A DNA stretch of 64,000 bases, from positions 744,001 through 808,000 of the forward strand of contig NZ_CP192056.1 in assembly GCF_050942215.1 (NCBI RefSeq). The letters are read 5' to 3'. A model generated the notes under the pieces. It worked only from the letters and a program-made list of their open reading frames with translations, had not been told where the DNA came from and did not search any database. Shown piece by piece: positions 51,330 through 60,028 of the stretch (the stretch's first letter is position 1; the number at the start of each line of letters is the position of its first letter). The DNA is from Sphaerimonospora sp050942215 (lineage in GTDB: Bacteria; Actinomycetota; Actinomycetes; Streptosporangiales; Streptosporangiaceae). The position numbers and the translations under genes were made by a program.

Positions 51330-51743
51330 GGTCGCCAGTATGCCCGCCGAAGGCCGGCGCTCCGGAGACCCGTCGGCTCGATCACCGCGGGGAGGCCCGC
51401 GGCGCCGGCGTGGTCCCCGAGCAGAGCGACGGGCCGGGCGCCGGCGAGAATCCGCAGGCCGTGCAGGCCGGATGCCCGGCCTGCACGGCACATTACGACC
51501 ACGCTGATCGCACCCGACGGGCGCCGGCACGACGGCACAGAGCCACGGATCCCCCCACTCTCTCCGTGATCTTGCACTTTCTCGCACACCCGCCCGGCCA
51601 CCTCGGCATACTCCGTGCGTGATCTTGCATTTTCTCGCACATCCGCCCGGCCACCTCGGCATATTCCGTGCGTGATCTTGCACTTCCTCGCACGACACCG
51701 GCCTGACCTGTGATGGTCAGTCCCCGCCGGGTGCTTTCGACGG
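51330..51743. other. Intergenic region with 53-base tandem repeat
   Basis: Upstream of the cupin gene and downstream of the RICIN protein. The repeat at 51566-51700 is its main content; open frames across it merely repeat the same peptide and are not called. Confidence 0.6.
51566..51700. repeat. Tandem repeat, 53-base unit, about 2.5 copies
   Basis: Copies start at 51566, 51619 and 51672, each opening GTGATCTTGCA(C/T)TT(T/C)CTCGCAC and containing CCGCCCGGCCACCTCGGCAT. Only a few substitutions separate them. The length is similar to two turns of a promoter-sized element, but no known motif is recognised. Confidence 0.92.
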
Positions 51744-53471
51744 TCAGCACCTGTTGATACGTGAGTTGTTCAGGACGATGTTGCGGATCACGATGTTGTT
51801 GCCGCAGGGATTCTCGTTGATCGCCGAATTGGTCAGGGTCAGGTTCTGGATGGTGATGTCGGAGGAGACCGGAAACTCGCTGCGCGAGGCGATCCGTACG
51901 TCGGAGCCGTTGACCGAGCCGCTCTGGCCGGCGAGCGTGACGTTGTAGCAGTTCTCGATCAAGATCGAGTTACTGCCGGTCTGCGCGATGTCCAGCCGGT
52001 CGATGACCGCGCCGCCGCTCTCGGAGACGCAGAAGATGCCGCGTCCGCCGCCGCGGGCGATCACCTGGCCGACCCGGATGTTCGTGGGATAGCCGTTGCC
52101 CACCCGGCCGTTCCGGTTGGCCATGCGGAATGCCGCGTATCCGGTGCCGGTGCCGGCGCCCTGAGCGTCGACCAGGTCCACCGTGGCGTTGATCGTGTCG
52201 TTGAGCAGCAGCCCGGAGTAGCCGGTGTTGCGTGCGGTCACCGTACCGATGGTCAGGCCGTCCACACCGTAGGTCTCCACCCCGTGCGCGCTCGTTCCGG
52301 AGACGTAGACGTTGTCGATCCGCACGTTCCGGGTCCGCTCGCTACGGTCACCGTGGTTGTCGATGCGGATGCCGAGACCACTGGACAGCCGCAGGTCGAT
52401 CTGGCCGAGGGTGATGTTGGTGCCGTTGCGCACGAAGATTCCGTACAGCGGGGAGCCGGTGACGGTGAGGTGCTGGACCTCCACGTCCCGCACGCCCCTG
52501 GCGTACACGACCGCCCGGTCGCCCGAGCCGGAACCGGTCACGTTGACGGTGCCGCAGACGTCCAGCACGGTGTAGCTGGGCAGGGACAGCCGCGCCCCGG
52601 CGCTCATCGAGCCCGAGCCCCGCACCACGACCCGCTGCTTGTACGTACGGCCCGGCGTCAGGCTGTTGACGGCCGCCTGCATGGCCGAGAGCATGTCGTT
52701 GCCGGTGTACACGGTCTGGCCGCCGTTGCGTGCGGTCCAGGTGCCGCCGTTCAGCACCGCCTCGGCGTCGAACCCGCCACCGCCGCAGTTCCCCGGGTTC
52801 GGCGTGCCACCGCCGCCGTCGATCTTGATGAGTTGCCACTGTTGGTTGGTGCCGCCGGTGTCGGCGTATTGGGAGATGCGGCCGCCGTCGGCGGTGGACC
52901 ATTCCCATACGTCCAGGGCTTTGCCGCTGTTGCGGTTGATGAGTTTGATGTGGCCGTTGTCGGTGTCGACGGCTCGGAACTGCTGGTTGGCGCCGTTGTT
53001 GTCGGTCCATTGGACGAGTTCGGCGCCGTCGGCGGTGGATTTGCTGGCGATGTCGAGGACTTTGCCGCTGTGGCGGGACTTGAGCCGGTAGTAGCCGCCG
53101 CCGGAGTCGACGAACTGCCATTGTTGCCAGGCGCCGTCGTTGCGTGTCCATTGCACGATGGGGGCGCCGTCGTTGGTGGCGAGGTTGTAGACGTCGATCG
53201 CTTTGCCGCTGTGCCGGCTGACCAGGACGTACCAGGCGTTGGTGTCGATGGTGGCGGCGGCGGCCGCGCCGGCGGTCACGACACTCTGACACACGGCCAG
53301 GAGCAGGGCGACCACGAGCGTCGTGACGGCTCGGGCAGAGCGGAAAGACGGCTTTATCGCCCTCTGTGGAGGGCCTCCTGCCGCCTTGCCCGGCCAGGGC
53401 AGCCGGAGCAGGCGATGGCCGGGCTTCGACCGACGCGTCGTCGGATTGGATGGGGGACTTGCGGTACTCAT
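51744..53471 (-). CDS. Secreted RICIN (CBM13) - right-handed beta-helix protein
   Basis: 575 residues. A long N-terminus, then signal helix AVTTLVVALLLAVCQSVVTAGAAAA. About 75-210 form a RICIN/ricin-B-like lectin domain with three QxW repeats (WQQWQFVD, NQQFRAVD, NQQWQLIK). About 225-575 is a parallel beta-helix, pectate-lyase-like (GIFVRNGTNITLGQIDLRL, GVDGLTIGTVTARNTGYSG, NSILIENCYNVTLAG). Possibly a polysaccharide lyase or hydrolase; catalytic residues cannot be named. The RICIN part uses more CAA, AAT/CAT-type and other A/T-ending codons than the beta-helix. ATG 53471 after GAAAGGAA. Confidence 0.88.
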   Translation of the reverse strand: MSTASPPSNPTTRRSKPGHRLLRLPWPGKAAGGPPQRAIKPSFRSARAVTTLVVALLLAVCQSVVTAGAAAAATIDTNAWYVLVSRHSGKAIDVYNLATNDGAPIVQWTRNDGAWQQWQFVDSGGGYYRLKSRHSGKVLDIASKSTADGAELVQWTDNNGANQQFRAVDTDNGHIKLINRNSGKALDVWEWSTADGGRISQYADTGGTNQQWQLIKIDGGGGTPNPGNCGGGGFDAEAVLNGGTWTARNGGQTVYTGNDMLSAMQAAVNSLTPGRTYKQRVVVRGSGSMSAGARLSLPSYTVLDVCGTVNVTGSGSGDRAVVYARGVRDVEVQHLTVTGSPLYGIFVRNGTNITLGQIDLRLSSGLGIRIDNHGDRSERTRNVRIDNVYVSGTSAHGVETYGVDGLTIGTVTARNTGYSGLLLNDTINATVDLVDAQGAGTGTGYAAFRMANRNGRVGNGYPTNIRVGQVIARGGGRGIFCVSESGGAVIDRLDIAQTGSNSILIENCYNVTLAGQSGSVNGSDVRIASRSEFPVSSDITIQNLTLTNSAINENPCGNNIVIRNIVLNNSRINRC

Positions 53472-53584
53472 CAGAGCGCGTTCCTTTCTGGTGGGAGGAC
53501 CGATGGGCACACGTGCCGACGCGGCGCGGAGTGAGCGCCACGCGGTGTCGGTCACCGTGTGTCGGAGGCGGCGCACCCACGCCT

Positions 53585-53602
53585 AGTGATAGCGCTAACA
53601 CT
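53585..53602. promoter_or_regulatory. LacI-type operator upstream of the RICIN/beta-helix gene
   Basis: AGTGATAGCGCTAACACT, symmetric at 16 of 18 positions around AGCGCT, 113 bases before the start. Same AGCGCT core as the palindrome at 31376, different flanks. Confidence 0.75.
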
Positions 53603-53721
53603 CACCTGATGCGTTCGTATCTGACCGAATAGGTATTTCGCCGATGCCGCCAGGCTTTCGCCAAATATTGACGATGAAGCCTCCGGCAGTCAAGGATCGG
53701 CGGAGGCTGCCAGGTCAGGGT

Positions 53722-53819
53722 GTGAAACTTTCACCGCACCCGGCTTGGACGGGGCGCGGGAGCCCGCGACATTTTCCGGCGCGCTGATCGTGTCGTACGG
53801 CGAAACGCCGAAATTTCGG
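53722..53819. promoter_or_regulatory. GAAA/TTTC palindromes
   Basis: GTGAAACTTTCAC (53722-53734) and CCGAAATTTCGG (53808-53819) are symmetric and share the GAAA-N-TTTC core seen upstream of the xylanase. Confidence 0.45.
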
Positions 53820-54021
53820 GCACGGGATCGTACCCTGCTCAGGGTTTCGGCGACTTCGCCGGCCTGCGGGTCGAAACGGTCAAGGCCAAGATCGCGGCTC
53901 GCCCTGACGCGGCGATGGAGACCTCGGAGTTTCACCGACCGGTCTCGATATCGCACGCCGCTTGAGGTCGAGCATGACCGATCAGGCACGCCGTCCGAGC
54001 CCGTGCCGTTGATCGGCCGCT

Positions 54022-54882
54022 TCACCGTACGGGCGTGCCCGTCGCCCCCGTGGGGAACTCTTCGATGCCGAGTACCCGCAGCAGTTCCAGCCGTTCGCGG
54101 GTATCGGCGTCCGCCGGGGTGAGCACCAGCAGTTGCTGACCCTGGTCGGGAGTGACCAGTGTCTCGCAGTCCATCAGCAGGCGGCCCACCCGTGGGTGCA
54201 GTATGGTCTTGCGGTCAGCGCGCCGGACCGCCACCTCGTGCTCGGCCCAGAGCCGGCCGAAGTCGGCGCTCGCAGTCCGCAAACGGCCGACGAGTCCGGC
54301 AACCGTACGGTCGCCGGACCGGCGGCCGGCGGCCGCGCGCAGGTCCGCCACGAGCTGACGGGCCTGATGCTCCTGCTCCTCGGGCGGGCAGACGGCGCGC
54401 GCGGCGGGCTCGGTGAACCAGCGGTACACGATGTAGCGCCGGTCGCCGGAGAAGCCGGTGTGATCGCCCGTCAGCAGGACGGCCGCCCGGTTCTGGGCGA
54501 GGGTCTCGCCCAGGTCGGACACCACCAGGGCCGGGGTGTCGCCGAGCAAATCGAGCAGGCGCATCAGGCCGGCGCGGGCCAGGCGGGCCACCTCGTCGGC
54601 GGGCGGGGGCCGGTGGCCGGCCAGGTGGAACAGGTGATCGCGCTCGTCGTCGGACAGGCGCAACGCCCGGGCCAGCGCGCCGAGCAGCTGGGTCGAGGGC
54701 TGACTGCTTCGGCCCTGCTCGAGCCGTACGACATAGTCCACCGACATGCCGGCGAGCCTCGCCACCTCTTCCCGGCGCAGGCCGCTGGTGCGGCGGCGAG
54801 GGCCGTCGGCGAGGCCCACCTCGGCCGGCCGGATCGCCTCACGGCGGCGGCGCAGGAAGTCGGCGAGCTGGTCACGTTGCAT
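54022..54882 (-). CDS. XRE-family regulator with MmyB-like ligand domain
   Basis: 286 residues. HTH FLRRRREAIRPAEVG, RTSGLRREEVARLAGMSVDYVVRLEQGR. C-terminal MmyB/PAS-like domain: LGDTPALVVSDLGETLAQNRAAVLLTGDH, YRWFTEPAARAVCPPEEQE, HPRVGRLLMDCETLVTPDQ and LVLTPADADTRERLELL. Regulators of this type usually sit divergent to an oxidoreductase they control, here the aldo/keto reductase at 55013. ATG 54882. Confidence 0.92.
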   Translation of the reverse strand: MQRDQLADFLRRRREAIRPAEVGLADGPRRRTSGLRREEVARLAGMSVDYVVRLEQGRSSQPSTQLLGALARALRLSDDERDHLFHLAGHRPPPADEVARLARAGLMRLLDLLGDTPALVVSDLGETLAQNRAAVLLTGDHTGFSGDRRYIVYRWFTEPAARAVCPPEEQEHQARQLVADLRAAAGRRSGDRTVAGLVGRLRTASADFGRLWAEHEVAVRRADRKTILHPRVGRLLMDCETLVTPDQGQQLLVLTPADADTRERLELLRVLGIEEFPTGATGTPVR

Positions 54883-55012
54883 GGCTTCATACTGCCTCGC
54901 GGCCGGCGGGCCGAGCCAGGGAGCGGCTCTCCCATGATGAACGCTCCGCTTCCGTGCGTCCCGGCCCGGGCTCAGGGTTGGGGGGACGACACCGAGAACG
55001 AGGGAGAACGTG

Positions 55013-56008
55013 ATGCAGAGACGAACCCTGGGCCGCACAGGACCGACCGTTTCCGCACTGGGCCTGGGTGCGATGGGCATGTCGGACGCTTACGGCGCGA
55101 CCGACCGCACGGAGAGCATCGCCACCGTGCACGCCGCGCTGGAGAGCGGCGTCACATTGATCGACACCGGCGACTTCTACGCCATGGGCCACAACGAGTT
55201 GCTGCTCGCCGAGGCGCTGCGCGGCAGGGATCGCGACAGCTACAAGCTGAGCGTCAAGTTCGGCATGCTGCGAGGGCCGGGCCACGAGTTCAGCGGGCAT
55301 GACAGCCGTCCCGAGGCGGTGAAGAACTTCCTGGCCTACTCGCTGACCCGGCTGGGCACCGACCACATCGACATCTACCGTCCCGGCCGACTGGACCCGG
55401 CGGTACCGATCGAGGAGACGGTGGGCGCGATCAAGGAGATGATCGACGCCGGATACGTGCGCCACATCGGGCTCTCGGAGGTCGATGCGGCGACGATCCA
55501 CCGGGCGCACGCCGTGCATCCGATCGCCGACCTGCAGATCGAGTACTCACTGATCTCCCGCGCGGTGGAGGCGGACGTTCTGCCCACACTGCGGGAGCTC
55601 GGCATCGGCCTGACCGCGTACGGCGTCCTGGGCCGCGGCCTCATCTCCGGGCACTGGAGGGCCGGCCACACCGCCGGCCCCGGGGACAGCCGCGGCTTCA
55701 GCCCGCGGTTCTCCGGCGGGAACGTGGAGCACAACCTCGCCCTCGTGGACGCTCTGCGCCGGGTCGCCGAGGCGAAGGGCTGCACCGTCGCCCAGTTGGC
55801 CATCGCCTGGGTGGCCGCACAGGGCGAGGACATCGTGCCGCTGGTCGGCGCTCGCACCCGCCAGCGGCTGGCCGAGGCGCTGCCCGCGATGGATCTGAAC
55901 CTCACCGCGGACGACCTCGCAGAAATCGAAAAGGCGGTGCCGCCGGGCGCGGCCCGCGGTGACCGATACCCGTCCGCGTTCATGTCCAACCTCGGCGTGG
56001 GCAACTGA
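55013..56008 (+). CDS. Aldo/keto reductase (YajO/perakine-reductase-like)
   Basis: 331 residues. MQRRTLGRTGPTVSALGLGAMGMSDAYG opening, Asp and Tyr in TLIDTGDFYAMGHNE, Lys in YKLSVKFGM, and TDHIDIYRPGRLDP where the usual catalytic His is replaced, since most relatives read YQPHR or YYLHR at that point. C-terminal GARTRQRLAEALPAMDLNL binds NADP. AGGGAG six bases before ATG 55013 (GTG 55010 is possible). Paired divergently with the XRE regulator. Confidence 0.92.
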   Translation: MQRRTLGRTGPTVSALGLGAMGMSDAYGATDRTESIATVHAALESGVTLIDTGDFYAMGHNELLLAEALRGRDRDSYKLSVKFGMLRGPGHEFSGHDSRPEAVKNFLAYSLTRLGTDHIDIYRPGRLDPAVPIEETVGAIKEMIDAGYVRHIGLSEVDAATIHRAHAVHPIADLQIEYSLISRAVEADVLPTLRELGIGLTAYGVLGRGLISGHWRAGHTAGPGDSRGFSPRFSGGNVEHNLALVDALRRVAEAKGCTVAQLAIAWVAAQGEDIVPLVGARTRQRLAEALPAMDLNLTADDLAEIEKAVPPGAARGDRYPSAFMSNLGVGN

Positions 56009-56414
56009 GCCCTGCTCTCCGGCGGGACCCGCCCCAGCGCGGGTCCCGCCGAGAAGTCGGCACCCTGGGCGACTCTGGTCAAAGCTGGAGAGCGGGGTGT
56101 GGGGAAATCTCACACGCCGATTCGGGAAGAGACCGACGGAAAGGGACCTGGCCATGGGCACCTCGCCGACGGTCGACTTCACCCGGGACGGCGGCCCGGG
56201 GCAACGGGCCGGTGCCGACACCGGACACCGCGCCCCAGGCCGACCGCACCGACACAGGGCCGATCACAGCAGCGTCAGGCGGGCTCTTGCCGTCCTGAGC
56301 TGGGAAAATAGTGCTGTTGCCGCCCCGGCGGTACGTGCGTCGCGCGCATCATCCCTGGGTCCGCTCACCACGCAGCACCAGCCCGATCACAACCAGCGCC
56401 CGGCGGCAAGTCTT
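56009..56414. other. Gene-poor stretch at the border of the accessory region
   Basis: No supported gene. An open frame from 56154 reads as arginine/histidine-rich nonsense. It may be the degraded 5' flank of the membrane-protein pseudogene. Confidence 0.45.
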
Positions 56415-56901
56415 GTGCTTATCGCTTGTTCGGATGCGGTGGCTGTGATCATGCTGATCTGGCGGACCAATGACCGTCCCCTCGGCAATGCCTTCTACGG
56501 GGTGCTGGTCATGCGCGTGCTGGCCTTTCCCCTGTCTCTTGCGGCTGGCTCTCTGGGGGTGCTGAAGGACGCGATCACCGGTGAGCAACAGGATGGCCCC
56601 GTCTACGCTTGGGACTACGCCTACGGTTGGGATTACGTCCTGCTGTCCTGGCCGGGAATCGTCAACGCCGTGGTCTTGGCCCTTCCTGCTGATGTGGCGG
56701 CGTACCCGTTCGGTGGGGCAAGTCATGGGCTGGGTCCTGGCTGCGGCAGTGATCGTGGTGGGAATGCCGATCATCTTCGATGGGTGGGCGCCGGGCCGGC
56801 CGTACGGCTGGCCGTTCCTCGTGTACGGGTTGGCTATGGTCATCGGACTGATCGCCAGGCGTAAGTACGTGCCTAAGGAGGCCGATAGCCGAGGCGCGTA
56901 G
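56415..56901 (+). pseudogene. Frameshifted small membrane protein
   Basis: Frame one reads LVLIACSDAVAVIMLIW, VLVMRVLAFPLSLAAGSLGVL and VLLSWPGIVNAVVLALPADV to about 56710. The continuation GWVLAAAVIVVGMPIIFDG, WPFLVYGLAMVIGLIARRKY and stop 56901 is in a different frame. Together they make a 4-5-helix membrane protein. The break lies near GTGGGGCAAG (about 56712-56721). GTG 56415 is the first start in frame but the gene may be truncated. No family recognised. Confidence 0.6.
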
Positions 56902-57072
56902 TGCGCCTTTGCGGAACGCATCATCTGTGGCGACGCGGCGCCAGTGCGGCGCGTCGATAGGTGCGGTGGGGACGGCGGTTGGCGGGCGGGCGATGGGCCG
57001 CAGTGCGGCGGCGCGCCGCGCTGCCGCCTTGACCTGGAGTCCGGGACGGTTCCAACAGCCGCAGAAACAATC

Positions 57073-57110
57073 AAGGCCCGGGTTGGAATCATCTCCCTGA
57101 CCTGGGCCTT
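57073..57110 (-). terminator. tRNA terminator (minus strand)
   Basis: On the minus strand AAGGCCCAGGT and ACCCGGGCCTT pair over 10 of 11 positions with a 16-base loop and are followed by GATTGTTTCTG. It lies seven bases beyond the 3' end of the tRNA-Gly fragment, as expected for the original tRNA gene. Confidence 0.75.
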
Positions 57111-57116
57111 CGTGCG

Positions 57117-57162
57117 TGGAGCGGGTGACGGGAATCGAACCCGCGCTATCAGCTTGGGAATC
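57117..57162 (-). tRNA. 3' fragment of tRNA-Gly(CCC): probable attachment site
   Basis: The minus strand reads TTCCCAAGCTGATAGCG then CGGGTTCGATTCCCG and TCACCCGCTCCA: the anticodon loop (CCC), variable region, T arm (TTCGA) and 3' acceptor strand of a glycine tRNA. The 5' half (acceptor strand, D arm) is absent; unrelated sequence precedes it. This is the footprint left at the far end of an element that integrated into the 3' part of the tRNA gene. Confidence 0.8.
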
Positions 57163-57440
57163 GCATGGATCACGCCTCGTAGGGCGGCTGACCTGGGCGT
57201 CGGCGGGTCATGAGTGACCGTGGTTGCCCCTTGACCCCCTGGCCCTGGTCTGCTCGGCTTGTCCCGGGTCGATTGCGACGGGATGATCAGGCTCCTACCC
57301 CAGCCCCTACGGACTTCGGCGATGTGCGGGCGATCACCCTGGAACCGGAGCGCCCCCGCCGGAGGCTTCTTGTCACCCATCAGTCGCCTATCCGCCTCCG
57401 ACCCGGCCGCGCGCCCTCGCCGCGCGACGAGGCCCGGCCC

Positions 57441-58691
57441 TCACCTCTCCCGGCTCTGGTAGGTGGCACGCAGGTCGATCAGCTTCTCCCTGGCCACTTC
57501 ATCCAAGGCCCGGCGCAGATCCTGGTCCTCTTCCCAGGTGGCCTCCGCGCACAAGACCCTGGCCGCCTCGTGCGGCTCGGCGTCGCGTACCACGTACCGG
57601 ACGGTGTCGCCACATACGCGCCTGTCGTGGTCGCGGCGCAGGATCGTTACGATGCCGGAGACGAGGATTTGCCCGGTCCACGGGTTTCTGGCCAGAACCT
57701 GCCGATCCACTGTCAGCCCGTCGTCCATGAGCTCGCCGCCGAGCATGTCGTCCTCCCACCGCCACACGCGGCGGCTGACACCCGCCGGTACATAGAGGGA
57801 GCCGCGGCCTTCGATGGGCACCGAGAACGTCTGCGTGTCGCCGCGGCACAACTCCTTGGCGATGCGGTCGCCGTCGGCGTACTCGCGCAGCCGATCCTCG
57901 TCCAGGTCGCGCCTGGAGAACATGCCCCACCGCGACTGCTCGGCGTAGTAGCGGTCGATCAGCGGATCCTTGAACCGCCCCGCACGCGCCCGCGGCGGGG
58001 TGCAGGAGGCCAGGGTGAGGTCTGCGCCGTCCTCGATGTCGGCCCCGGCCGCGCGCAGCAACTCGTGAACGGTGACGCCCCTTTCCTCGGCCTTGCGGCG
58101 CAACCTGCGCAGCCGGCCGTCGAAGGTGTCCAGGTCGGGGTCCACACGCAGCGACGCCCAGTCCGTCGCCGCTGAGACCGGCACCGGCACCTCCCGCCGC
58201 GCCGGCGGTTGCGTGAGCTGCTCGGGCTCGAGGTCGATCGAGTAGTACAGCACTCCGCGCGCGATGTAGGAGAACGGCGCCGCGTGCGTGATCGGGTCGA
58301 AGACATCCCGGATCGGCCAGAACCTCAGCAGCCATGCCTCCTCGCACTCACCTGTGGCATGCCCGTCGCCTGGCTCGGGTTCACGCAGGTACATGTCCAC
58401 GCCGTACTCGAAATGCGGCGGCCCGATCAGGAAGTCATGCCCCCTGCCGTCCATCATCGAGACGATCGCGACCACACCGCTCTCCGCGACGAACGTCGTC
58501 GAACTGACCGGCGTCCACGAGGCGTCCGCTGCCCCCGGCTCGGCGTCCCAGGACTCCAGGCGCACGGCCGCGACGAAGTGGTAGATCTCATCGGTCGGGG
58601 AACTCCACTCCGGCAGGTCGGTGCCGTCCAGCCCGAACGTGTTGTACTCGACGTAGACCTCGTCGTCGAGCCTCCGCAGCAACTGTGCCAT
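57441..58691 (-). CDS. Protein of unknown function (416 residues)
   Basis: MAQLLRRLDDEVYVEYNTFG start at ATG 58691. Acidic, soluble, no signal peptide. Notable segments: DFLIGPPHFEYGVDMYLREP, EEAWLLRFWPIRD, a charged middle RLRRLRRKAEERGVTVHELLR, and CGDTVRYVVRD near the end. Codon use is coding-like over the whole length. I recognise no family. First gene inside the presumed integrated element, transcribed towards the attachment site. Confidence 0.8.
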   Translation of the reverse strand: MAQLLRRLDDEVYVEYNTFGLDGTDLPEWSSPTDEIYHFVAAVRLESWDAEPGAADASWTPVSSTTFVAESGVVAIVSMMDGRGHDFLIGPPHFEYGVDMYLREPEPGDGHATGECEEAWLLRFWPIRDVFDPITHAAPFSYIARGVLYYSIDLEPEQLTQPPARREVPVPVSAATDWASLRVDPDLDTFDGRLRRLRRKAEERGVTVHELLRAAGADIEDGADLTLASCTPPRARAGRFKDPLIDRYYAEQSRWGMFSRRDLDEDRLREYADGDRIAKELCRGDTQTFSVPIEGRGSLYVPAGVSRRVWRWEDDMLGGELMDDGLTVDRQVLARNPWTGQILVSGIVTILRRDHDRRVCGDTVRYVVRDAEPHEAARVLCAEATWEEDQDLRRALDEVAREKLIDLRATYQSRER

Positions 58692-59159
58692 GTCAACGCC
58701 TTCGCCTTGTTGGTGATCACCCTGGCTTGGCGGAGTATGGCCCACCGCACTGACAATCCGAGCCGTGCCGCACACAGCCTGATCTTGAACGCTTCAGGCC
58801 GCGGAAACTGATCGCCCATGAATCGCCCGATACAAGGAAGCCTCGGGACGGCCCTCACCGGCTCCGACGCATCCCATTCTTGCTTCGACCCTGACCTCTG
58901 CGAACGACCCGCATTGCCGAGCTCCTTCAACCGGCTCAAGCAGTCCCCAGGCTGACGACTCGCTACGACAAGACCGCGCCGTCTTCGGCGTCGAACTCCC
59001 GTCGGAGTAATTCGAGGTCGTCCATGGCGCACAGGATGCACGGTTCGCGCTGGTGTGGCGGCGGTGACTCGGCGGGCCCGGCCGGGACACTCGAGCAGCG
59101 AGGAGGACGAGACCGGATGACCCCCATGTGGTCTTCCCTGGACTGTACCGCTCAGGAGC
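58692..59159. other. Gene-free stretch
   Basis: I find no convincing frame, repeat or RNA here. Probably the promoter of the 57441 gene plus decayed sequence. Confidence 0.5.
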
Positions 59160-59651
59160 TCAGTGGACCTCAGGGCACTCGTCGTGAAGCAAATGGAGGC
59201 GTTGAAGGTCCCGTAGTGCATTCACGGGGAATGGATGCCTCACCCACTTCGACTGATAGCCTTCTTCGCCATGGTCCCTCAGGACGCCTGCAGCAGCAGT
59301 GATCGCCGCATGCGTTAGGCGTGATTTTGGCTGACGGGATTTCCACAGGAGCAAGCCGGCCGAGTCAGGTAGGTCGAACGACTCGGCTGCGTCACCAAAG
59401 CGGTAGATTGAGATCTCGACGGCTTCCCCTTCTGGCAGCAGGACCCAGCGGTACTCGACTGGCTCGCCTTCGAAGGAGAAGCGAGGAGTCTTCACAGGGC
59501 CATAGAGAGCTATTACGCCGTAGAGAAGATCCGCCAGGGCGTCAGTGAGATAGCCGACTGCCATACATAGGTCGGCAGACCCGTCATCAACGCGGCACCT
59601 AGCCCAGCCATAGTCGCTAAGCTCCCAATCGAGATTCAGTCCCTTCGTCAT
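59160..59651 (-). CDS. Protein of unknown function (163 residues)
   Basis: MTKGLNLDWELSDYGWARCR start at ATG 59651, six bases after ACGGAG. Segments YLTDALADLLYGVIALYG, FSFEGEPVEYRWVLLPEG and ISIYRFGDAAESFDLP suggest an alpha/beta protein resembling the small orphan or immunity-type proteins found in actinomycete islands; that comparison is only by style. Codons are less GC-biased than in the chromosomal part. Confidence 0.75.
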   Translation of the reverse strand: MTKGLNLDWELSDYGWARCRVDDGSADLCMAVGYLTDALADLLYGVIALYGPVKTPRFSFEGEPVEYRWVLLPEGEAVEISIYRFGDAAESFDLPDSAGLLLWKSRQPKSRLTHAAITAAAGVLRDHGEEGYQSKWVRHPFPVNALRDLQRLHLLHDECPEVH

Positions 59652-60028
59652 GTGCATCTCCGTGTTCGCTGCGCGCTCGCACAGGCCGTCCTATCGGACC
59701 TTTCGCCGCCATCGTGCCATCTGAGAGTAAGCAGCCGGGGCGACGAGGCAGGGGCGGAGCGTCCTTGAAGAGTATTGGCCCTGGCCAGGGGCGGTGTGGG
59801 CCTGTGTACTACGCGGGATGCTCTGGTGCGTGCCGTTGGGCGGGCGGCCCGAGCTGCTGGCGGCCGGGACCGGTCCCCAGGCCGCATGCCCGGCCGCCGA
59901 GCGGGCGCAGGGCCGCGAGGCGGCGCGAAGCGCCGCCCTTGATTTTCACAAGCGTAATTCGGCAATTTTTCGACTGCGCGCGAATGAGAAGCAAGAAAGC
60001 TAGAGAATCTCACTCTCTGCGGACCGGC
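59652..60028. other. Intergenic region with strong hairpin
   Basis: No protein gene is supported. The left part is GC-rich and ends in the hairpin at 59919-59937. To its right the base composition drops sharply towards A/T. Confidence 0.5.
59919..59945 (+). terminator. Intrinsic-type terminator, plus strand
   Basis: GGCGGCGC GAA GCGCCGCC is a perfect 8-bp stem with a three-base loop, followed by CTTGATTTT. No plus-strand protein gene precedes it, so it may end an unannotated small RNA from within about 59760-59918. Confidence 0.55.

Larger units (their letters stand above)
53472..54021. other. Regulatory region of the RICIN gene; no gene
   Basis: Apart from the operator at 53585, it is scattered with TTTCG and CGAAA elements (for example near 53634, 53722, 53808, 53848 and 53873). 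No coding frame is convincing. Confidence 0.55.

Noticed and set aside
51566..51700. Possible CRISPR array
   Set aside because: The 53-base unit repeats as a whole, with no distinct repeat and spacer parts and no cas genes.
57117..57162. Functional tRNA gene
   Set aside because: Only the 3' part is present; the D arm and 5' acceptor strand are missing, so it cannot make a tRNA.
56944..57213. Plus-strand frame containing GNRTRAISLGIA
   Set aside because: This peptide is the familiar false translation of the complement of a tRNA gene end, here the tRNA-Gly fragment.
56349..57380. 343-codon minus-strand frame across the tRNA fragment
   Set aside because: It reads antisense through the membrane-protein pseudogene and through the tRNA piece; typical spurious translation.
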